A stretch of 64,000 bases of DNA from Fibrobacter sp. UWB4 (GTDB lineage Bacteria; Fibrobacterota; Fibrobacteria; Fibrobacterales; Fibrobacteraceae): assembly GCF_002210345.1 (NCBI RefSeq), contig NZ_MWQI01000003.1, positions 1 to 64,000 on the forward strand. Reading direction: 5' to 3'. The notes below the pieces were generated by a model, which saw only the letters and a list, made by a program, of their open reading frames with translations, had not been told where the DNA came from and made no database searches. The stretch's first letter is position 1; the number at the start of each line of letters is the position of its first letter. This document shows, piece after piece, positions 31,619 to 40,875 of the stretch. Both the position numbers and the translations under genes were made by a program.

Positions 31619-34393
31619 ATGGTGTGGATGGATTATCGTTTTGTCGCTTTTTGCATAGCGCTTATTGTGGCGTCGTGCTCGGATTCGAATCCTGTTGTCG
31701 CGGGTTCAAAAGATATTCCGAACGAACCGCAACCGATTTCAAAACTCCCGTATGTAGGGAATTCTTCGGTGGTTTTCTCCGAGATCAATTCTGTAAATCT
31801 GGTGTATAAAGACCATGAAGGTTCCGACGCTGGCTGGGTTGAGCTTTTTAACCAGTCCTCTGATACGGTTGATTTGGCGGGAACATATCTGACGGATAAT
31901 CTCGATGAACCTGTTAAATGGAAATTTGGGAATGTAAAAATTGCACCGAATGATTTTATGCTTGTGTTCATGTCTGGAAAGGATTTGCGAGACTTTCAGC
32001 CTCCGCATGATTCAGTGAATATGGTTGGCCCCGGTTGCTGGGTTTGGACAGATGCGCAAAATGAAGACGTTCCCGGAGAAAGTTATGCGGATCCGCTTGA
32101 CGGCAAGAAAAAGTTTTGCTTTAAGGAAAATGGCAAGTCCATGTTCGGCACGAAAATGCGGCTTGGGGAAAATGACGATCTAGGATGGTCATCGATATCT
32201 GCGTTTGTCGGGACAGGGTCTTCGGATAAGTCGGATGATGTGGATATTTCTGCCGCAAACGAAATTCTTTTGCATGCTTTTGTTACGAAAGATCGCAAGG
32301 TGTCGATGCGCCTTGCGCAGCCTGATGTGGATGACTGGAAAGGTTATGAATTTGTCTTGACTGGAACGGGCGATTCTTCGACGGTATATCGCTTGATCTT
32401 GCCTCAGAATCTGACATTTCCTGATTTGGCGCATATTTACGGCACTCGCTTCAGCCCGGAAAAACGTGAAAAGAAGGAGGTCGTGATGAAGACCTTCTCG
32501 TTCATTGCCAGGAATCGTGGGCATGAGCCGCATGCGAATTTTAAGCTTGGTAAAAAAGGTGGCAGCCTTTATCTCGTCAATGAAAATCAAGAAATTCTGG
32601 ATTCTGTCGCATACCCGAAATTGCCTCCTGAAAAATCATGGTCGCTAGGATCCTTGGACGACGCGGGGGCTTTGGGCTTCGGCTATGGTGAGCCGTCTCC
32701 CTATGGGGCTTCTGCTGGTGCTGTTGTCCCGGCTCGTTCGCCTTCGATAGATTCCTTGGTGGAATTCCCTCCTTCAGGTTTTTATACAGACGCGTTTACG
32801 GTGAATTTCACGCAGGATGTTCCGGTCCGCTGTGCTGTTGGGGGCCTTGCTCCTACAGAAGAGAGTCCTTTGACATCATCGATAAAGGTCGATTCTACGA
32901 TGACAATCCGTTGCGCTTCTTTTTCTGCGGGGGCTTTTCGCGGTGAAGAACTTGTCCGTACCTATGTCTTTGAAAATGCGCCGTCGATCCCTGCCGTATT
33001 TTTGACTACAGATCCTAATTCCCTTTTTGATCCAGATTCTGGAATTTATGAGAGGGGAAATTTTGCGGACGGTGTTATCCCCTATTATGGGGCAAATTAC
33101 TGGCTTGATAAGGAAATCCCCGTGACGGTGGAGTTGATGGAGCCGGGAACGAGTTCGCCGGCGTTTGCAAAATCGGCCGGGCTCAAGATATTTGGAAATT
33201 ACAGCCGTACCCAAAATAAAAAGTCTGTTGCGGTAACTTTCCGTGAAAAATATGGCGATAAGCGCCTTAATTACAGGTTGTTCCCGGATTATCCGGATCT
33301 GGACAAGTTTAAGGGCTTTATCTTGCGCAACAATGGCAATAATTTTGGAAAGGACTACATCCGGGATAGGCTTGCAAGTTCTATAAGTGAAGGGCTTGGC
33401 GTTGACTATCAGCGTGGAAGGCCTGCGGTTGTGTATTACAATGGCGAGTGCTATGGCATACACGATATCCGTGAGCGTTCTAACGAGTATTATTTCGAAA
33501 CGCATTATGGGATGGATGAAGATGAAATTGATTTGCTAGATGCGGAAAATTCTGTTTTGGCCGGTTCGTCAATTGATTACACGGCCCTTATGGATTGGCT
33601 TGAATCGAACACTCTCGATGTCGATGAAAATTATGCTTATGTCGCATCGCAAATTGATATTGATAATTTCCTTAACTATGTGCATACGGAGCTGTTTGCC
33701 GATAATCGTGACTGGCCTGCGAATAACCTCAAGAAGTGGCGCGGTAAAAGGACGTCCGTGAAATGGAAATGGGTCCTTTACGATATGGATTTCGGTTTTG
33801 ATAGCGGAAGTAATTCGTGTTCGAATAACATTTTTGAATATGCGACTGCGGAAGATGGCGATTCCTGGCCGAACGGCCCTGAACATACGTTGCTTTTGCG
33901 CCGGTTGCTTGAAAATGAAAGTTTCAAGGCTGCGTTTGTCAATCGGATGGCGGTGCTTTTGCAAATGAATTTTGAAAGCTCGCGGGTGCTTGCCCGTATC
34001 GAGGGAATGATGGCCGAGATCCAGTCGGAGATTCCCCGTGACCAGAAACGCTGGAAGCTGAGCGCCTCGAAGATGACAAAACAGCTGAACGTCATCAAGG
34101 ACTTTGCTAAGGAGCGCCCTGGCATTGTATTTGACGAAATGCAGGAATTCTTTTCGCTTGGGAAAAAGGCTTCTGTGACTTTGTCTGTAGACGGTCCAGG
34201 CAGGATCCTTGTGCATAATCTCCCCGTCAATGAAGAGAAAATGGCTGTGAATTTCTTCGAAGATTATCCGGTGACGCTCTATGCGGAACCCCTTTCTGGA
34301 AGTACTTTTGTAGGGTGGAGCGACGGCGAAACTGCGCCATTGCGTATAATACGGCCGCAATACGTAAACGAAGTCGAGGCGCTGTTTAAATAG
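31619..34393 (+). CDS. Lamin-tail and CotH-kinase-domain lipoprotein (924 aa)
   Basis: Exported lipoprotein (lipobox IVASC near residue 20). Domains: a lamin-tail domain (about 42-205: VVFSEINSVNLVYKDHEGSD, GWVELFNQSSDTVDLAGTYL), a chitobiase-like β-sandwich (about 380-450, starting near PPSGFYTDAFTVNFT) and a CotH kinase domain (about 490-820) with LKIFGNYSRTQNKKSVAV, FILRNNGNNFGKDYIRDRLA and the metal-binding YDMDFGFDSG near 720. Spore-coat CotH is an atypical protein kinase, and Fibrobacter-type relatives probably phosphorylate exported targets or play a cell-surface role. It lies just upstream of the glycan locus. A second ATG (31631) could be used. Confidence 0.85.
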   Translation: MVWMDYRFVAFCIALIVASCSDSNPVVAGSKDIPNEPQPISKLPYVGNSSVVFSEINSVNLVYKDHEGSDAGWVELFNQSSDTVDLAGTYLTDNLDEPVKWKFGNVKIAPNDFMLVFMSGKDLRDFQPPHDSVNMVGPGCWVWTDAQNEDVPGESYADPLDGKKKFCFKENGKSMFGTKMRLGENDDLGWSSISAFVGTGSSDKSDDVDISAANEILLHAFVTKDRKVSMRLAQPDVDDWKGYEFVLTGTGDSSTVYRLILPQNLTFPDLAHIYGTRFSPEKREKKEVVMKTFSFIARNRGHEPHANFKLGKKGGSLYLVNENQEILDSVAYPKLPPEKSWSLGSLDDAGALGFGYGEPSPYGASAGAVVPARSPSIDSLVEFPPSGFYTDAFTVNFTQDVPVRCAVGGLAPTEESPLTSSIKVDSTMTIRCASFSAGAFRGEELVRTYVFENAPSIPAVFLTTDPNSLFDPDSGIYERGNFADGVIPYYGANYWLDKEIPVTVELMEPGTSSPAFAKSAGLKIFGNYSRTQNKKSVAVTFREKYGDKRLNYRLFPDYPDLDKFKGFILRNNGNNFGKDYIRDRLASSISEGLGVDYQRGRPAVVYYNGECYGIHDIRERSNEYYFETHYGMDEDEIDLLDAENSVLAGSSIDYTALMDWLESNTLDVDENYAYVASQIDIDNFLNYVHTELFADNRDWPANNLKKWRGKRTSVKWKWVLYDMDFGFDSGSNSCSNNIFEYATAEDGDSWPNGPEHTLLLRRLLENESFKAAFVNRMAVLLQMNFESSRVLARIEGMMAEIQSEIPRDQKRWKLSASKMTKQLNVIKDFAKERPGIVFDEMQEFFSLGKKASVTLSVDGPGRILVHNLPVNEEKMAVNFFEDYPVTLYAEPLSGSTFVGWSDGETAPLRIIRPQYVNEVEALFK

Positions 34394-34483
34394 GCCTGAA
34401 AAGATTTTTGAAGACTTATAAAAAACGCATATTTTGAGTACTTGGAATAATTGTATACACTGTAATTGCTATCTTTTATAATC

Positions 34484-35854
34484 ATGAGTCTGGAAACTAA
34501 AATTGTGTGCATTGGTGCAGGCTATGTCGGCGGGCCTACAATGACCGTTATTGCCGACAAGTGCCCTGATGTCAAGGTTACTGTTGTCGATATTAACCAG
34601 TCGCGTATTGATGCCTGGAATAGCGAAAACCTTCCGATTTTTGAACCTGGTTTGGATGATGTTGTTAAGCGCGCACGTGGCCGTAATCTGTTTTTTAGTA
34701 CGGATATCCCGGCGGCGATCAAGGAAGCGGACATTATTTTTGTATCGGTGAATACCCCGACGAAAACTTTTGGGCATGGCGCAGGAAAGGCTTCCGACTT
34801 GCAGTACTGGGAAAAAACGGCTCGCAACATTCTGGAAATTGCAGACGAAGGGAAGATCATCGTCGAAAAGTCTACGCTCCCGGTCCGCACTGCGGCTGCA
34901 ATGGAACGTATCCTGAATTCTAATGACAAGGGACTCCATTTCGAAGTGCTTTCTAATCCCGAGTTCCTTGCTGAAGGTACGGCGATTAACGACTTGTTTG
35001 AGCCGGACCGTGTGCTCATTGGTAGCCACCAGACGGAATCGGGACTTGCTGCATGTAAGAAGCTTGTGGACATCTATGCCCATTGGGTGCCGCGTGACCG
35101 CATCCTCACGACGAACCTCTGGAGTTCCGAACTCACGAAACTTACGGCGAATGCCTTCCTTGCACAGAGAATCAGTTCCATCAACTCCATTAGCGCGCTT
35201 TGTGAACGCACGGGCGCCGATATCGATGAAGTGGCTTATGTTATGGGAAAGGACCGCCGCATCGGTTCCAAGTTCCTCAAGGCTTCCATCGGTTTTGGCG
35301 GTAGCTGTTTCAAGAAGGATATCTTGAACCTCGTCTACCTTTGCGGCTACTATGGACTGCCGGAGGTGGCTGCCTACTGGGAAAGCGTCGTGAAGATCAA
35401 TGAATGGCAGACGCACCGTGTGGTGGACCGCATGCTTGAAACCATGTTCAATACGATTGCGGGCAAGAAAATTGCCGTGTTCGGTTTTGCATTCAAGGCA
35501 AATACGGGCGATACCCGCGAAAGTCCGGCGAACCTCGTGGTGCGCGACTTGCTTGCTGAACATGCCGAGCCTGTCGTGACCGATCCGAAGGCGATTCCTG
35601 ATGCCAAGCGTGACCTGAAGGACGTTCTTGAAAAGGTGAAGTTCGAAGAAGATCCTTATAAGGCTGTTGAAGGCGCTCATGCTGTTGTTGTCTGTACGGA
35701 GTGGAAATGCTTTGCGGAACTCGACTGGAATCGCATTTACAGCGTGATGACGAAGCCTGCATTTGTATTTGATGGCCGTAATATTTTGGATGCCGATGCT
35801 CTTCGCAGGATTGGGTTTGAAGTGACCTGCATCGGTAAGGGTAAAGCGGAGTAA
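34484..35854 (+). CDS. UDP-glucose 6-dehydrogenase (456 aa)
   Basis: Oxidises UDP-glucose to UDP-glucuronate with two NAD+, supplying acidic sugar for the surface glycan. It has the NAD-binding [11 protein letters not shown] motif near residue 9, [27 protein letters not shown], the [11 protein letters not shown] block, and the catalytic Cys in [10 protein letters not shown] near 275. GHGAGKA and the overall length (about 456) are closer to animal-type enzymes than to the shorter bacterial Ugd. I chose the ATG at 34484; a TATCTT box begins 14 nt upstream and no SD is seen. First gene of the plus-strand glycan block. Confidence 0.92.
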   Translation: MSLETKIVCIGAGYVGGPTMTVIADKCPDVKVTVVDINQSRIDAWNSENLPIFEPGLDDVVKRARGRNLFFSTDIPAAIKEADIIFVSVNTPTKTFGHGAGKASDLQYWEKTARNILEIADEGKIIVEKSTLPVRTAAAMERILNSNDKGLHFEVLSNPEFLAEGTAINDLFEPDRVLIGSHQTESGLAACKKLVDIYAHWVPRDRILTTNLWSSELTKLTANAFLAQRISSINSISALCERTGADIDEVAYVMGKDRRIGSKFLKASIGFGGSCFKKDILNLVYLCGYYGLPEVAAYWESVVKINEWQTHRVVDRMLETMFNTIAGKKIAVFGFAFKANTGDTRESPANLVVRDLLAEHAEPVVTDPKAIPDAKRDLKDVLEKVKFEEDPYKAVEGAHAVVVCTEWKCFAELDWNRIYSVMTKPAFVFDGRNILDADALRRIGFEVTCIGKGKAE

Positions 35855-35866
35855 GGGTATTTTGTA

Positions 35867-36613
35867 ATGTCGAAAGTCCGTTTTTTGAATGTGATGATTG
35901 ATAGCCTTTTTATGGATGAGGCTATCGCTGTCGCTGATGAATTGGTAAAGAAAAGGAATAACTCTTTTATTGTAACGCCAAACGTCGATCATCTTGTTCT
36001 TCTGGAATCGAGTCAGGAGCTGCGCGATGCCTATAGCAAGGCGGACCTGGTCCTTGCAGATGGTATGCCTATAGTGTGGCTCTCCAAGTATTATGGTGGC
36101 GTGATTAAGGAAAAAATATCGGGATCTGATTTTTTGCCTAAGCTGTGCGAACTTTCTGCTCAAAGAGGGTATAAAGTATTCTTTTTGGGGGCTGCTCCTG
36201 GCGTTGCGGAGAAAGCTGCCGAGAACATGCGACAGCAGTATGAAGGCTTGCAGGTCGTGGGCTGCCTGTCGCCAGATTTTGATTTTGAAACGGATCCTCA
36301 GAAAATCGAAAAGGTTTTGGAACAGATCAAGGCTGCAAAACCGGATATTCTGGTTGTTGCTTTTGGCTGCCCGAAGCAGGAAGTGTTTATCAGCAAGTAT
36401 AAGGACGTGCTGAATGTTCCTGTATGCATTGGTGTCGGCGCGAGCCTTGATTTTGCGGCAGGCCTGAAGAAGCGTGCCCCCAAGTGGATGTCTGATTATG
36501 GTCTCGAATGGTTCTTCCGTATGTGGCAAGAACCGGGGCGCATGTTCAAGAGATATGTGCTGAGGGATTGGCGCTTTTTGAAGTTGCTGTGGAAGTATCG
36601 AAAGCAAAAGTAA
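35867..36613 (+). CDS. WecG/TagA/CpsF-family glycosyltransferase (248 aa)
   Basis: GT26 family, which adds the second sugar (commonly N-acetylmannosamine or its uronic acid) to lipid-linked GlcNAc in teichoic-acid linkage or enterobacterial common antigen synthesis. Diagnostic blocks: FIVTPNVDHLVLLESSQELRDAY, LVLADGMPIVWLSKY, VFFLGAAPGVAEKAAENM, LVVAFGCPKQEVFI and IGVGASLDFAAGLKKRAPKW near 205, GLEWFFRM. It follows the UDP-glucose dehydrogenase gene by 12 nt. Its presence argues that the polymer is built on an undecaprenyl-linked primer. Confidence 0.92.
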   Translation: MSKVRFLNVMIDSLFMDEAIAVADELVKKRNNSFIVTPNVDHLVLLESSQELRDAYSKADLVLADGMPIVWLSKYYGGVIKEKISGSDFLPKLCELSAQRGYKVFFLGAAPGVAEKAAENMRQQYEGLQVVGCLSPDFDFETDPQKIEKVLEQIKAAKPDILVVAFGCPKQEVFISKYKDVLNVPVCIGVGASLDFAAGLKKRAPKWMSDYGLEWFFRMWQEPGRMFKRYVLRDWRFLKLLWKYRKQK

Positions 36614-36632
36614 TTTCTCGGGAATTGAACTT

Positions 36633-37928
36633 TTGGAAAAATTTTTAGTCAACATTGTCAAATACTATTACTGGTATTTAGTTGCGATAGCCGCAAGTTT
36701 AATGTTTGGCTTTAGAGATGTTTCTTTTGTTTTAATTCTTGTTGTCGTTGGCACCGTCCTGGTCAGCTATTCCTCGATTCGGTGGAAATGGTTCGACGGC
36801 GTCGTCTTTGTCTATCTGCTTTACAGTCTTGTCAGCTATTTCTTTGTTGAATATGCCTACTCGTTCAGGTTGTACTATCTGGGAATAAGGGCTCAGATTA
36901 TTCCATTGCTTTTTTATTTTATTGCAAGAAGCAAGCATTTTAAGACGGATGCATTTTTCGAAAATTTCCGGCAGCCGCTGTTTTTCGCGATGCTGTGCGG
37001 TGTCTACTTTTATTTTTTCCAGCCTTATTTTTATGTGAGCTATAAGGCTGATGTTATTTGGAATAATTTTGATTCGAATGTAAACGACCTCTCTGGAAAG
37101 CTGCTGTATGAGTTTACCAGAATGTCCTCGTTCTGGCCGCATTCTTACTTTATTGGCTATTCGTCATTGTTCTTGTTTATGTATGCCGCCAAGAAAATTG
37201 TTGTAGACAATTGCTATCGGAAATTTGATTTGGCATGCTTTGCGCTGAGCTTTTTCTGCCTGTTTTTTGCGCAGCAGCGTGTGTCGATTGCATTTGGAGT
37301 GCTGTTCCTTGTGGCGTTGACGTTCTATGCGACAATGAAAAAGTTGCCGGCCCGTAATTTGCTCTATATGCTCTGGGGTGGAACTATTGTTTTTGGAATT
37401 GGAATTTTCTTTATTGTGATGAACTATCTCGATGTCGATTTTATTGAATACATATTGAACCGCTCGGTGAACTACGAAGGTAGCCTTGTGGGGGACCGTT
37501 TTGCGCTATTCGACACGTTCTTTAAGGATATTTCGTTCTTTGGCAGTGGGCTTGGGCGCTATGGGCATGGCGCTGTGGAAGAAGGCTATATGGGAATCCC
37601 TGATAGCGATTATATTCGCGTTGCCGCAGAACTCGGTATTTTCGGTCTTGTTCTTCTTCTGGGCATTTGTCTTTATACGCTTTCTTGCGGACTGAAGATT
37701 TTTAAATATGCCTTTTTTGAATTTTGCACACTTTGCTTTTGCTTGGTGGCCATGATTGGCGCCGCCGTTTGGGAATTGGGAACTTTGCAGCCGTTCCTTT
37801 ACTGGTTCTGTATCGGGCATATTCAAAGCAAGTTTGACCGTAGGGAAGAACTGCAAGCTGAATACGAAACGTATTTTGAAAAATTACGAAGACAGGATGA
37901 CGAGGATGCCGTGGAGGAAGACGAATGA
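36633..37928 (+). CDS. Wzy/O-antigen-polymerase-like membrane protein (431 aa)
   Basis: Polytopic protein with about ten helices and a long periplasmic loop in the second half, typical of Wzy/WaaL-type enzymes. GSLVGDRFALFDTFF followed by GSGLGRYGHGAVEEGY and DSDYIRVAAELGIFGLVLLL matches the conserved region of the O-antigen ligase/polymerase fold. The very acidic C-terminus (from about 410) is cytoplasmic. It starts with TTG at 36633, as no in-frame ATG occurs before residue 24, with a weak upstream GGGA. The next gene overlaps by 4 bp. It probably polymerises the repeat units delivered by the flippase at 51999. Confidence 0.8.
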   Translation: MEKFLVNIVKYYYWYLVAIAASLMFGFRDVSFVLILVVVGTVLVSYSSIRWKWFDGVVFVYLLYSLVSYFFVEYAYSFRLYYLGIRAQIIPLLFYFIARSKHFKTDAFFENFRQPLFFAMLCGVYFYFFQPYFYVSYKADVIWNNFDSNVNDLSGKLLYEFTRMSSFWPHSYFIGYSSLFLFMYAAKKIVVDNCYRKFDLACFALSFFCLFFAQQRVSIAFGVLFLVALTFYATMKKLPARNLLYMLWGGTIVFGIGIFFIVMNYLDVDFIEYILNRSVNYEGSLVGDRFALFDTFFKDISFFGSGLGRYGHGAVEEGYMGIPDSDYIRVAAELGIFGLVLLLGICLYTLSCGLKIFKYAFFEFCTLCFCLVAMIGAAVWELGTLQPFLYWFCIGHIQSKFDRREELQAEYETYFEKLRRQDDEDAVEEDE

Positions 37929-38842
37929 GTTCCTCTGTTTGTGTTTCTGTCGTTATCGTTAGCTTTAATACTTGTGACTTGTTGCGGGACTGCCTGCGCT
38001 CCGTTTACGAAAAAACAAGAGACGTGTCTTTTGAAGTGATTGTTTCGGATAACGGATCTGCTGATGGTTCTGTTGAAATGGTCCGTAGAGAGTTTCCGCA
38101 AGTTGTGCTTGTCGAGAATAAGGCCAATTTGGGCTTTGGCACGGCGAACAACCGTGGGCTGGATGTTGCCCGGGGTGAATTTGTCTTTTACTTGAATAGC
38201 GATACGCTTTTGCTCAATAACGCCATCAAGGAATTTTACGATTACTGGAAAGCTCATGATGGCGAAAGCCTGGGCGCACTGGGTTGCAACTTGCTAGATG
38301 CCGACGGGAAGCTGACTTTGTCGTATGGCGGGTTTCCGCAGAAGTTTCAGTTGCTCAAGGCTGGGTTGCATCACTTGCTTGCGTTTTACGTAAAGAATGT
38401 GATGAAATTTTTGCGTATGGATATTTCAAGACTTCGTCCCGTGCCTGTTTACGGAAAGATTGTCGGCGATGTCGATTTCGTAAATGGCGCCGCCCTGTTT
38501 GTAAAGAATTCTCCTCATGCGCGATTTGATGAAGATTTCTTTTTGTATTACGAAGAAACGAATATGCAATGGCACATGAAAAATATCGGCCTGAAACGTA
38601 GAATCATTGAAGGTCCTTCTGTGGTGCATCTTGTCCGCGGCGGTCGCGGAAAGCTGGATGATGTTGATCGTTATGGTTCTTTTTCGATAATACAGTCGGA
38701 AATTTCAAAAGTCCGCTATACGAAAAAGAACTTGTCTTCAGTTGTGGCGGTGCTTTTGAAAATGCTGATTGTTGTGCAGTGGATTTCCCCATACATATTC
38801 AGGAATACTCGAAAATTTTTTAGATCTCTGTGGAGCGTGTAG
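37925..38842 (+). CDS. GT2-family glycosyltransferase (305 aa)
   Basis: GT-A fold enzyme. It starts CVSVVIVSFNTCDLLRDCL, followed by VSDNGSADGSVEMV, NLGFGTANNRGL and the DxD-type YLNSDTLLL near residue 94. FVNGAALFVK and FDEDFFLYYEETNMQWHMK are characteristic of rhamnosyltransferase-like GT2 enzymes. A hydrophobic stretch near the C-terminus may bind the membrane. The gene overlaps the polymerase gene by 4 bp and abuts the next one, so it is co-translated in the block. Confidence 0.87.
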   Translation: MSSSVCVSVVIVSFNTCDLLRDCLRSVYEKTRDVSFEVIVSDNGSADGSVEMVRREFPQVVLVENKANLGFGTANNRGLDVARGEFVFYLNSDTLLLNNAIKEFYDYWKAHDGESLGALGCNLLDADGKLTLSYGGFPQKFQLLKAGLHHLLAFYVKNVMKFLRMDISRLRPVPVYGKIVGDVDFVNGAALFVKNSPHARFDEDFFLYYEETNMQWHMKNIGLKRRIIEGPSVVHLVRGGRGKLDDVDRYGSFSIIQSEISKVRYTKKNLSSVVAVLLKMLIVVQWISPYIFRNTRKFFRSLWSV

Positions 38843-39664
38843 ATGATTCCTAAGAAGATACATTACCTTTGGATGTCCGAAAAGAAAGACGAAACGGTGT
38901 TGCGCTGTTTGCAGTCTTGGCGTGAACATTTGGAAGGTTATGAAATTGTAGAATGGAACGCGAGTAACTTTCCCTACCAGGATTTCTTGTATGCCCGTGA
39001 AGCCTATTCCCGAAAGAAATGGGCGTTTGTGACGGACTATTTCCGCTTGTGGGTGCTTGACAAGTTTGGAGGAATATACCTGGATGCCGATGTTACGGTC
39101 AACGGTAATTTTGACAAGTTCCTCGAAAACAAACTGTTTATCGGTACGGAATTTACCGACCAGATTGCGGCTCACGCCATTGGTGCTGAACCGGGGCACC
39201 CTTTTATAAAGAAGTGCCTCGAATACTACCATGACAGGCATTTTATTTTGCCGAATGGGAAATGCGACTTGAATGCAATGCCGTGCATTATTACCAAGGT
39301 GTTCATGGACATGTATGGCTATAAGGGGACCTTGGTCCATTTTGATGGCAAACCTCTGGTATTTGCGGATATGAAAATCTATCCGGATTCATATTTTACC
39401 ATCAACACCTATGACGGCAACAATGTCTGCGTGCATAACGGATTGGGAAGTTGGCGTGATGCCGGATCCGAAAACCCGGTCCTTGAAAAGGTGGTGGGCT
39501 CCTATTTCTGGAAAAAGTTCTGCCGCAGGGACATCCTTTCTTTTGGCTTTGTCAAAAAATGGATTTACCTGTTGCTCCCGATGTGGATGGTCGTCTTGAT
39601 TTCTAGGCACGCCTCCAAGATAAAGAATAACAAGCGTGTCGGACGGATAAAATTGGGCCGTTGA
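38843..39664 (+). CDS. GT32-family (OCH1-like) glycosyltransferase (273 aa)
   Basis: Begins with the GT32 signature PKKIHYLWMS, continues with FVTDYFRLWVLDKFGGIYLD and has the DxD motif in YLDADVTV near residue 80. Relatives transfer mannose or galactose-type sugars in capsules and the yeast outer chain. The C-terminus has a short hydrophobic helix and a basic tail, suggesting membrane association. Start codon follows the previous stop directly. It lies in the centre of the plus-strand glycan block. Confidence 0.87.
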   Translation: MIPKKIHYLWMSEKKDETVLRCLQSWREHLEGYEIVEWNASNFPYQDFLYAREAYSRKKWAFVTDYFRLWVLDKFGGIYLDADVTVNGNFDKFLENKLFIGTEFTDQIAAHAIGAEPGHPFIKKCLEYYHDRHFILPNGKCDLNAMPCIITKVFMDMYGYKGTLVHFDGKPLVFADMKIYPDSYFTINTYDGNNVCVHNGLGSWRDAGSENPVLEKVVGSYFWKKFCRRDILSFGFVKKWIYLLLPMWMVVLISRHASKIKNNKRVGRIKLGR

Positions 39665-39675
39665 TTTGTCGCGAT

Positions 39676-40875
39676 ATGAAGAGCCTGTCTAAAATTTTTG
39701 AATGGCGCAAGTTCTCGCTTCCTTTGGTGGGGATTATTTTTCACCTTTTAAAGCTGCTCCCTTTTCGGAACAAGAAAATTTGGGTTTTTGGCTGCTGGAT
39801 GGGGAGCAAGTACGATGACAATGCGAAGTTCCTTTTTGAATATGTGAACAAGAATCATCCGGGGGTGCGCTGTGTTTGGCTTTCGCGTAATCCTGCGGTT
39901 GTAAAACAGGTTCGCGCCCTCGGCTACGAAGTATACCTCAGTACCTCTTTTCGGGGAATTGCCGTGGCGCTGCGGTGCGGTGTCGCTATCATGACGAATG
40001 GCCTTGAAGATTTTGGAAGGATCCCTTTGGTGGGTGGGGCCAAGGTCGTTTCGCTATGGCATGGTGTAGGTGGATTCAAAAAGATCTACAATGAAAATTA
40101 TCATGGCAAAAAGCTCATAATGAAAAAGACGGTAGACTTGTTTTTTAACTGGGTCTATCGCGATTTGTCTCTTGCGACTTCGGAATATACGGCGGAGCGC
40201 ACGATGGAGCAGTTTGGCGTGAAGCGCGAATCTATTGTCATAACGGGGCAGCCGCGTAACGATTTGTTCTTTTCTAATGTGCAGAAGCGGGATTTGCTGT
40301 CGGATGTCGATGTTGACACTTTTTCAAAGGTCGTCCTTTACATGCCTACATACCGCGTAAGCCCGAATACCCACCGTGATATGGTTAAGGATATCCTTGA
40401 TGAATTGGCGGCAAGCAAAAAGTTCAAAGACTTTTTGGAAACGCATAACATCCTTTTCCTGGTGAAGCTTCATCCGCTGACTTCGTTCAAGATGGATTCC
40501 TCTAATCCGAATTTCCGTGTCCTTGGTGACAAAAACGTGAAATCGGTCCAGCATTTGCTTATGGCCGCCGACTGCCTCGTGACGGATTATTCCAGCTGCA
40601 GCGTCGATTACGCCTTGTTAAAGCGTCCCGTTGTGTTCTTTGTGCCTGACGAAGAAGATTACCTGTCGTATTCCTCGTTGAACGATGCGTACGGCCGCGT
40701 TGTAAAGGATCGCGCGAAGTCTGTAGACGAACTCATTGGATTGATTGAATCGGGAAACATGACGCCGACGAATCTGCTGAACGACTTGTTCGAGGACCCG
40801 TCAATTACAGGGACGTGCTATAGCGAAAATATGTATCGTGCAATCTGTGACCGCTATAAAGTGGAGGTGGAATGA
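39676..40875 (+). CDS. CDP-glycerol:poly(glycerophosphate) glycerophosphotransferase-family protein (399 aa)
   Basis: TagB/TagF-like fold (GT-B, Pfam Glyphos_transf), which moves polyol-phosphate from a CDP-activated donor to a glycan. Visible: VFGCWMGSKYDDNAKFLFEY, HPGVRCVWLSRN, VVSLWHGVGGFKKIY with the conserved His, PRNDLFF, VLYMPTYR, FLVKLHPLTSF and the motif CLVTDYSSCSVDYALLKRP near residue 300. I chose the ATG at 39676 instead of a TTG at 39661 overlapping the previous gene. This is the best evidence on the plus strand that the polymer contains phosphodiester-linked polyols. Confidence 0.88.
   Translation: MKSLSKIFEWRKFSLPLVGIIFHLLKLLPFRNKKIWVFGCWMGSKYDDNAKFLFEYVNKNHPGVRCVWLSRNPAVVKQVRALGYEVYLSTSFRGIAVALRCGVAIMTNGLEDFGRIPLVGGAKVVSLWHGVGGFKKIYNENYHGKKLIMKKTVDLFFNWVYRDLSLATSEYTAERTMEQFGVKRESIVITGQPRNDLFFSNVQKRDLLSDVDVDTFSKVVLYMPTYRVSPNTHRDMVKDILDELAASKKFKDFLETHNILFLVKLHPLTSFKMDSSNPNFRVLGDKNVKSVQHLLMAADCLVTDYSSCSVDYALLKRPVVFFVPDEEDYLSYSSLNDAYGRVVKDRAKSVDELIGLIESGNMTPTNLLNDLFEDPSITGTCYSENMYRAICDRYKVEVE

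Noticed and set aside
34470-34489. TATAAT at 34477-34482 as promoter of the UDP-glucose dehydrogenase gene
   Set aside because: A start of transcription would fall after the ATG; the TATCTT box overlapping it upstream is better placed.
34469-36661. 730-codon minus-strand open frame opposite UDP-glucose dehydrogenase and the WecG-type gene
   Set aside because: It lies entirely opposite two well-identified genes, shows no domain and is rich in Arg/His/Phe/Ile as expected for an antisense shadow.
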